Origin: Clostridia bacterium
GTDB taxonomy: Bacteria; Bacillota; Clostridia; Oscillospirales; CAG-382
Reading direction: 5' to 3'
Length of the DNA: 64,000 bases
Assembly: GCA_017537345.1 (NCBI GenBank)
Contig: JAFYKY010000022.1
Location: forward strand, 1 to 64,000
Shown here: piece after piece, positions 58,656 through 64,000 of the stretch
Position numbering within the stretch: the first letter of the stretch is position 1
Layout of the letters: every line of letters starts with the position of its first letter
Translations under genes and position numbers: made by a program
The notes under the pieces: generated by a model
What the model was told of the DNA's origin: nothing
Seen by the model: only the letters and a program-made list of their open reading frames with translations
The model's database searches: none

Positions 58656-60200
58656 ATGCTCAAAACGGCAATAGCTTTAATATTAGCGGCGATAGCGGTG
58701 ACGCTTTGTTGCACCGGATGTATGGGCGATGAAGAATCTCACGCTCCGGACAATGTATCGGAAGACACGCTTTTGAGGGATGTTGCGTATTTTTCAAAAG
58801 ACGTTAATTTCACCCAGCCGGGCTCTTTTTTAGTTACGGGTTCAAAAATGGAAGTTGCTTTTTACGGAAATGCAGAATACGCTTTCGGTACGGAAATCGG
58901 GGAGAACATAAGAACCGAATGTGTTTTGGCAACCCATACGCTTCTTCAATATCTCGATGTGTATACCGATATGAAAATACTTTTGATTTCCGATGAGGGA
59001 GATAAAAAGTGTTTTGTTGAAAACGGCGCTGTGTACATTACGGGTTTTCAGGAATTCAAAAACGTGGATTATATCGCAAGTGTTTTGCCTGCAATCTTCG
59101 GCGAATACTGTAATTACGGTCTTGTTTACGGCTACGCAAGTTTTTTGTGTGAAGAACTGTTTGGAATAAAAACAAAGACAAATGCACCTGTTTTTGAAAA
59201 GGACTGGCAGTATTACGATATAAACCTTCTCTGCTTTAACGGTAAATTTGTTTCAGCGAAGGATGAGGAGAACGCAAAGAATATTTCTTGTGATTTCGTT
59301 AAAAAGTATATAAAAGAAAACGGAATGAAATCCTTTAACCGCCTGCTTATTTCAAGTGGAAAAACAGACGATAACAGTTTATTTTTACAAGCTCTTTCGG
59401 ATTATTACACGCAAAACGGCGTTACCCCCGTCCTTTCGGAAATTTTGTACGGTTACGGCGGATTTTCATATCATTATTACGCTGTTTGCGATTATGCTGT
59501 ATTCTGTGTGCCTTACGATTGGACGGACAGATTACAGGAGCGCGCTCCTGAAGCATATAATGGCTTTTTAAACTTCGATTACTCTCAGACGCGGCGATTT
59601 TTCGAAGTGAATGAAAAAGAGTTAAAGCAACTGCGCGATGTGTTTGGTCTTGAAAGTTACAAGGAAGGACTGTATATTACATATACCGACCAAAATCCTT
59701 ATTACTTTAAGGAAAGTCATATTATTCAAACGCCTTCTCACGCCCATACGAGATATAACTACATTTATTCTTTGCTGTGCAATACGGAATTGGAAATGTG
59801 GCAAAAATACGGAATAGCGGGGTATTTCGGCAACAAATACAACGAGTACGGCGTTCACGTCTTAAACGAGCATTATAAAAACAGGGGCAACGGTTCTGTG
59901 TGGGAATCTGCCAATGCGTTCGTTGAAAAAACAGGCAGAGATATTGATGTGAGCAAGGATATGACGGATCTGCAGCACATTTACGTTTACTATAACAACG
60001 ATTACGGATTGGAAAGCACAGATTCTGCCGCGTCCTTTGTGGAATATCTAATTTCGGTGTTCGGTGAAGAAAAAATAGTAGACTACGTCGTGGGACGTAT
60101 AAGGCTTGAGGATATTACCGAAAAAAGCTTGGATACCCTTAAATCCGATTGGAAGGATTACGTCGAAACCGAATATTCAGAATACACAAAGCGTAAATAA
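58656..60200 (+). CDS. uncharacterised large lipoprotein
   Basis: The 514-residue protein has a lipoprotein signal (lipobox CTGC, Cys22), a short Asp/Glu/Ser tether and a large outer domain I cannot place. It is rich in Tyr and Phe (FSYHYYAVCDYAVF, TRYNYIYSLLC). The layout, with a strand-rich start (EVAFYGNAEYAFGTEIG) and later helical parts, superficially recalls peptidase-MA-like proteins, but there is no HExxH or other zinc motif. It has its own near-consensus promoter, an AAAGGGG site and a terminator, so it is a stand-alone gene. The DNA is more A+T-rich than its neighbours. Confidence 0.65.
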   Translation: MLKTAIALILAAIAVTLCCTGCMGDEESHAPDNVSEDTLLRDVAYFSKDVNFTQPGSFLVTGSKMEVAFYGNAEYAFGTEIGENIRTECVLATHTLLQYLDVYTDMKILLISDEGDKKCFVENGAVYITGFQEFKNVDYIASVLPAIFGEYCNYGLVYGYASFLCEELFGIKTKTNAPVFEKDWQYYDINLLCFNGKFVSAKDEENAKNISCDFVKKYIKENGMKSFNRLLISSGKTDDNSLFLQALSDYYTQNGVTPVLSEILYGYGGFSYHYYAVCDYAVFCVPYDWTDRLQERAPEAYNGFLNFDYSQTRRFFEVNEKELKQLRDVFGLESYKEGLYITYTDQNPYYFKESHIIQTPSHAHTRYNYIYSLLCNTELEMWQKYGIAGYFGNKYNEYGVHVLNEHYKNRGNGSVWESANAFVEKTGRDIDVSKDMTDLQHIYVYYNNDYGLESTDSAASFVEYLISVFGEEKIVDYVVGRIRLEDITEKSLDTLKSDWKDYVETEYSEYTKRK

Positions 60201-60204
60201 GACC

Positions 60205-60232
60205 AAAAAGCTGTTTAAAAAACAGCTTTTTT
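60205..60232 (+). terminator. terminator of the orphan lipoprotein gene
   Basis: AAAAAGCTGTTT pairs with AAACAGCTTTTTT, a short A loop and T run. Confidence 0.85.
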
Positions 60233-60255
60233 CACTTTTATATGCCTTTTACCAC

Positions 60256-60284
60256 TTGAAAAAACACTCATTGGGTGGTATAAT
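60256..60284 (+). promoter_or_regulatory. sigma A promoter of gltX-glnS
   Basis: TTGAAA, 17 bases, TATAAT with extended -10 GTGGTATAAT. The leader before gltX is only about 30 bases, too short for a T-box. Confidence 0.83.
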
Positions 60285-60322
60285 CTTAAAGATTAGTATT
60301 ATTTTTGAAAGGTATGTTGTTT

Positions 60323-61963
60323 ATGGATACCAATTATCTTGCGGAATTACTTTTTCCCCATATAAAAACCGTTCCCGAGGATATGGAGGCTCTGTACCCT
60401 CCCCGTAATCTTCCCGAGGGAGCAAAGGTAACTCGTTTTGCACCCAGTCCCACGGGCTTTATGCATCTGGGCAACCTTTACGGCGCTCTCGCGGACGAGC
60501 GTATGGCTCATCTTTCCGATGGCGTTTTTTATCTTCGTATTGAGGATACCGATGATAAGCGTACCGTGGAAAACGGTGTCGCACTTATTATAAATGCGCT
60601 GGAAAAGTTCGATCTTCATTTCGATGAAGGCGCAACCGCAGATGGCGATAACGGCGCATACGGCCCTTACCGCCAGAGCGAAAGAAAGAATATTTACCAG
60701 ACTTACGCAAAATATCTGGTACAGCAGGGAAGTGCTTATCCTTGCTTCTGTACCGAAGAAGAGCTTGCCGCAAACCGCGCAGAGCAGGAGGCTTTAAAGC
60801 TTACCCCCGGTTATTACGGCAAATGGGCTGTGTGGAGAGATGCGGATATAGAAAAGGTACAAGCCGCTCTTAACGAAGGCAAGCCTTTCGTGCTTCGCTT
60901 CAGAAGCGAAGGAAGCTGTGAAAACAAGCTTAAGTTTACTGATATGATCAAGGGCGTTATCGACGTTACGGAAAACGATATCGACCACGTGCTTCTTAAA
61001 TCCGACGGTATTCCCACATACCACTTCGCCCACGCGGTAGATGACCATCTTATGCACACCACCCACGTGGTACGTGACGAAAGCTGGCTTTCTACTCTGC
61101 CTTTCCACATTCAGCTTTTTAAAGCTCTTGGCTTCAAGATGCCCAAATACTGCCACACTGCGCAGGTGCTTAAAAACGACGGAAACGGCAAGCGCAAGCT
61201 TTCCAAGCGTAAGGACCCCGAAGCGGCGCTTACCTATTACCACGAGCAGGGCTACCCCGCAAATGCGGTAAAGGAATATCTGCTCACCCTCCTCAACTCC
61301 AACTTTGAGGAATGGCGTATGGCGAACCCCGCACTGCCTTTGGAGGAGTTCCCCTTTACTCCCAAGAAAATGAGCATTTCCGGCTGTCTTTTCAGCTTTG
61401 AAAAGCTTAACGACGTTTCCAAAAACGTAATTTCCGCCCTTACCGCTTCTGAGGTTGTAGACGCGGTCATCGCTTGGGCAAAGGAATATGACCCCGAATT
61501 TGCAAGTACTCTTGAAGAAGACCGTGCTTATGCGGAAAGCATATTCGCTATCGGCAGAGGCGGCAGCAAGCCCAGAAAGGACCTTACTACCTGGGCAGAT
61601 GCAAAGCCTTACGTTTCCTTCTTCTATGATAAATATTTTGAATATACCGATACTCTTTCCGCTTGCCCCGATGATGTGAAGGCGGTTTTGGACGGTTTCC
61701 TTTCCGTTTGGCAGGAAAGCGATGACCAGACTGCGTGGTTTGATAAGATTAAGGCTGTCGGCGAAAAGTGCGGTTATTGCCCCAATATGAAGGAATACAA
61801 AAAAGACCCCTCCGGCTGGAAGGGAAGTGTTGGCGACGTAAGCGCATTCCTCCGCGTTGCAGTTACGGGAAGAATGGTTTCTCCCGACCTGTATACGGTT
61901 ATGACCATACTGGGCGCAGAAAAGGTTGCCGCCAGAATAAATGCATTTAAGGAGACTCTGTAA
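60323..61963 (+). CDS. gltX: glutamyl-tRNA synthetase
   Basis: GltX charges tRNA-Glu. The 546 residues contain the class I HIGH-equivalent in FAPSPTGFMHLGNLYG (about 39-54), RIEDTDDKR, and KLSKRKD as the KMSKS loop. An N-terminal extension of about 30 residues precedes the Rossmann core. I use ATG 60323 with GAAAGG 10 bases upstream. Because glnS follows directly, this enzyme is probably specific for tRNA-Glu rather than also charging tRNA-Gln (inference). The glnS start lies 1 base after the gltX stop. Confidence 0.95.
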   Translation: MDTNYLAELLFPHIKTVPEDMEALYPPRNLPEGAKVTRFAPSPTGFMHLGNLYGALADERMAHLSDGVFYLRIEDTDDKRTVENGVALIINALEKFDLHFDEGATADGDNGAYGPYRQSERKNIYQTYAKYLVQQGSAYPCFCTEEELAANRAEQEALKLTPGYYGKWAVWRDADIEKVQAALNEGKPFVLRFRSEGSCENKLKFTDMIKGVIDVTENDIDHVLLKSDGIPTYHFAHAVDDHLMHTTHVVRDESWLSTLPFHIQLFKALGFKMPKYCHTAQVLKNDGNGKRKLSKRKDPEAALTYYHEQGYPANAVKEYLLTLLNSNFEEWRMANPALPLEEFPFTPKKMSISGCLFSFEKLNDVSKNVISALTASEVVDAVIAWAKEYDPEFASTLEEDRAYAESIFAIGRGGSKPRKDLTTWADAKPYVSFFYDKYFEYTDTLSACPDDVKAVLDGFLSVWQESDDQTAWFDKIKAVGEKCGYCPNMKEYKKDPSGWKGSVGDVSAFLRVAVTGRMVSPDLYTVMTILGAEKVAARINAFKETL

Positions 61964-61964
61964 A

Positions 61965-63608
61965 ATGGAAGAAAAAAACAGCAATTTCCTATACGATATT
62001 ATAAGCTCCGACCTTGCGGAGGGCAGAGAGGACCACGTCCATACCCGTTTTCCGCCGGAGCCCAATGGTTATCTTCATATCGGCTCTCTTAAGGCTATAT
62101 GGATAAACGCTACCGCCGCAAAGAATTTCGACGGTAAATTCAACCTCCGTTATGACGATACCAACCCCGGAAAAGAAGACGTTGAGTACGTTGACAGTAT
62201 TTATAACGATATCAGCTGGCTGGGCTTCGAGCCTACGGGCGGCGTATTTTACGGCAGCGATTATTTCGGAAAATGCTATGAATACGCAGTTAAGCTTATA
62301 AAAGAGGGAAAAGCCTATGTGTGCGATCTCACCGCAGATGAAATGACCGCATACCGCGGAACCCTTACCGAGCCGGGCAAGGAATCTCCTTGGCGTAACA
62401 GAAGCGTTGAGGAGAATCTGGAGCTGTTTGAGCGTATGAAGAACGGCGAATTTCCCGATGGCGCAAAGACTCTCCGTGCAAAGATAGATATGGCTTCTCC
62501 CAATCTTGTTATGCGTGACCCTGCTATTTTCCGTATCCGTCACATGTCCCACCACAGACAGGGAGATGCTTGGTGCATATATCCTCTTTACGATTTCGCT
62601 CATCCCATTCAGGATGCTTTGGAGGGTATTACCCATTCCATGTGCTCTATCGAGTTTACCAACAACCGTCCCCTTTACGATTGGGTTGTGGATAATATTG
62701 ATTTCGAGCACAAGCCCCATCAGTATGAATTCGCACGTCTTAACGTTACCCACACGGTAATGAGCAAGCGTTATCTCCGCGCGCTGGTTGAAAACGGCAT
62801 TGCTGACGGTTGGGATGACCCCCGTCTGCCCACCCTTTGCGGTCTCCGCAGAAGAGGATATACTCCTTCTGCTTTAATAGATTTCGTTTCCCGCGCAGGT
62901 GTTTCCCGCGCGTACAGTATCGTGGATTACGATCTGCTTGAGCATTGCATACGTGAAGAGCTTAATAAGACCGCGCTTCGCCGTGTTGCCGTGCTTGATC
63001 CCGTAAAGGTTACCGTAACCAATTATCCCGAAGATAAAAAAGAGTATTTCTCTCTTCCCAATAACCCCTCCGATCCCGAAGCGGGCAAGCGTGAGGTTCC
63101 CTTTACACGTACTCTTTATATCGACCGTGATGACGTTTCGCTTGATCCTCCTCCCAAGTACTTCCGTATGAAGAAGGGCGGGGAAGTACGTCTTATGGGC
63201 GCGTATATCGTTAAGTGCGAGGATATTTTGACCGATGAAAACGGCGTTATTACCGAGGTTTTGTGTACTGCCGACCTTGAAACCGGCTGCGGTATGCCCG
63301 CGGACGGAAGAAAGGTAAAGGGTACTATCCATTGGCTTTCCGCCGCAGACGCAATAGAGGCAGACGTTGCTCTTTACGATAAACTGTTTACCGAAGCGGA
63401 TATGACCAAGGTTCCCTCTTCCGAATACGATAACTACCTTAACCCCGAATCTGTAAAGCATATCAAAGCGTACCTCGAGCCTTCTCTTGCGGATGCCAAA
63501 GACGGCGAACGCTTCCAGTTCGTCCGCACCGGCTACTTCTGCAAGGATACCAAGCACGAAAATACCTTTAACAGAATAGTAGTATTGAAAGATTCCAAAC
63601 CCTTTTAA
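61965..63608 (+). CDS. glnS: glutaminyl-tRNA synthetase
   Basis: GlnS charges tRNA-Gln directly, avoiding the GatCAB transamidation route. The 547 residues show the GlnRS version of the HIGH motif (FPPEPNGYLHIGSLKAIW, about 29-46), RYDDTNPGKED, and VMSKRYL as the KMSKS loop, with the two-barrel anticodon-binding C-terminal half (YFRMKKGGEVRLMGAYIVKC). GlnRS is patchy in Firmicutes and thought to have spread by transfer. I use ATG 61965, with GGAG 11 bases upstream. Confidence 0.95.
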   Translation: MEEKNSNFLYDIISSDLAEGREDHVHTRFPPEPNGYLHIGSLKAIWINATAAKNFDGKFNLRYDDTNPGKEDVEYVDSIYNDISWLGFEPTGGVFYGSDYFGKCYEYAVKLIKEGKAYVCDLTADEMTAYRGTLTEPGKESPWRNRSVEENLELFERMKNGEFPDGAKTLRAKIDMASPNLVMRDPAIFRIRHMSHHRQGDAWCIYPLYDFAHPIQDALEGITHSMCSIEFTNNRPLYDWVVDNIDFEHKPHQYEFARLNVTHTVMSKRYLRALVENGIADGWDDPRLPTLCGLRRRGYTPSALIDFVSRAGVSRAYSIVDYDLLEHCIREELNKTALRRVAVLDPVKVTVTNYPEDKKEYFSLPNNPSDPEAGKREVPFTRTLYIDRDDVSLDPPPKYFRMKKGGEVRLMGAYIVKCEDILTDENGVITEVLCTADLETGCGMPADGRKVKGTIHWLSAADAIEADVALYDKLFTEADMTKVPSSEYDNYLNPESVKHIKAYLEPSLADAKDGERFQFVRTGYFCKDTKHENTFNRIVVLKDSKPF

Positions 63609-63618
63609 CATCAAAAAC

Positions 63619-63652
63619 AAACGAGCGTGATCAATTCACGCTCGTTGTTTTA
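63619..63652. terminator. terminator of gltX-glnS
   Basis: AACGAGCGTGA pairs with TTCACGCTCGTT, followed by GTTTTATT; A-rich on the left so it may work both ways. Confidence 0.85.
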
Positions 63653-63662
63653 TTAATATGAG

Positions 63663-63726
63663 GATTTTTGCGTACAACCCGCAAAAATCTACCGAAGTTC
63701 CTCGTTTTCCGTTCATAGTTCCTCGT
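63663..63726. repeat. hairpin and short direct repeats in the gap after glnS
   Basis: GATTTTTGCG (63663-63672) pairs with CGCAAAAATC (63680-63689). AGTTCCTCGT occurs twice, at 63696 and 63717. No gene is seen here. Confidence 0.5.
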
Positions 63727-63727
63727 C

Positions 63728-63758
63728 AAAAAATCCTCCGATTTCTCGGAGGATTTTT
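63728..63758 (-). terminator. terminator of the HAD phosphatase gene
   Basis: AAATCCTCCGA pairs with TCGGAGGATTT, with T or A runs on both sides; it abuts the stop codon of the minus-strand gene at 63760. Confidence 0.85.
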
Positions 63759-63759
63759 A

Positions 63760-64000
63760 CTATCCTATTTGTTCAAAGCTCGTATAGATCTCTTCCGCTT
63801 GCGTTTTTGGAGAAGCATTGAATTCATCGAAGAAAAGCGTATGCACTCCTGCGTTTACACCGCTTCCGATATCTATTTCTCTGTCGCCGATCATAACGGT
63901 TTTATCCTTATCCAGCGAATGCTCTTTTACAAGATATTCAATGGCGTCCGGCGCGGGCTTATAGGGAAAACCGTTTTCCACGGTGAGAACCTCGGTAAAC
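63760..64000 (-). CDS. HAD-family phosphatase, phosphoglycolate phosphatase-like (partial)
   Basis: Only the C-terminal 80 or so residues are in the window; the frame stays open to the right edge. HAD motif III Lys (YKPAPDAIEYL) and motif IV (MIGDREIDIGSGVNAG) are clear and fit the GPH/PGP-like subgroup that removes phosphate from small metabolites. An internal GTG at 63981 is not the real start because the frame continues upstream (FTEVLTV). A terminator follows directly. Confidence 0.85.
   Translation of the reverse strand, partial: FTEVLTVENGFPYKPAPDAIEYLVKEHSLDKDKTVMIGDREIDIGSGVNAGVHTLFFDEFNASPKTQAEEIYTSFEQIG

Noticed and set aside
60285..60322. T-box leader before gltX
   Set aside because: The promoter leaves only about 30 bases of leader, with no room for a T-box.
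60794..62065. 423-codon frame antisense to gltX
   Set aside because: It opposes a clear tRNA synthetase and has no ribosome site or recognisable domain.

Overview
The window looks like a chromosomal segment of a spore-forming, Gram-positive Clostridia bacterium, probably of the Oscillospiraceae/Ruminococcaceae sort found in guts. The grounds are sporulation genes (spoIIAA-spoIIAB-sigF, yqfC-yqfD, a ylbJ-like gene), strong purine-rich ribosome binding sites, housekeeping promoters of the TTGACA-17-TATAAT type, many TTG starts, a 6S RNA, a clostridial-style IspH/ribosomal protein S1 fusion, and a DNA polymerase I without a working proofreading domain. Most of it is dense, ordinary core genome. 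I saw no tRNA, rRNA, transposase, prophage or CRISPR array.

Layout. 1-2.9 kb: accessory, more A+T-rich (ANTAR regulator with a degenerate receiver, a membrane protein, an XRE regulator). 2.9-7.9 kb (minus): trmL-mnmE-mnmG-rsmG-NUDIX, a tRNA wobble and rRNA modification operon. 8.0-14.5 kb (plus): secA, two related membrane proteins, asnB. 14.6-16.1 kb (plus): the spoIIA operon that makes and controls sigma F. 16.1-22.4 kb (minus): serC-serA-polA-rsmI-cyclophilin. 22.5-24.8 kb: an accessory island with a promoter/leader peptide/terminator unit, a decayed reading frame and two lipoproteins. 24.8-29.6 kb (minus): AGCS symporter, Ca2+-type P-ATPase, SGNH esterase. 29.6-31.8 kb (plus): SDR and PepV-like peptidase. 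31.8-34.4 kb: yqfD/yqfC divergent from the ylbJ-like gene, then a small Cys-rich protein. 34.5-35.8 kb: HIT protein and a DUF2310-like zinc-ribbon protein.

35.8-47.9 kb is one long minus-strand run: PucR/CdaR-type regulator, ftsE, ftsX, EnvC-like M23 protein, S41 protease, greA, lysS, two membrane-anchored proteins (one with leucine-rich repeats), GNAT, asd and a lipoprotein. It mixes cell-wall remodelling with housekeeping. 48-49.6 kb holds rsmE, a DUF1292 gene, a probable 6S RNA, and an array of short palindromes built on GTGAAGTT/AACTTCAC. 49.6-52.6 kb (minus) is an AlkZ-like glycosylase, NUDIX, DinB-like and cytidine deaminase operon. 52.7-55.3 kb is plsC plus the ispH-rpsA fusion. 55.4-60.2 kb has a CapA-like lipoprotein with a DUF4855-type protein, then an unassigned lipoprotein. 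60.3-63.6 kb is gltX-glnS. A HAD phosphatase gene runs off the right edge.

The least explained pieces are the leader/terminator unit at 22.5-22.95 kb and the palindrome array at 49.4-49.56 kb. Nothing here is clearly a new defence or biosynthetic system. Gene starts were revised where a ribosome binding site, an overlap or a promoter argued for it.
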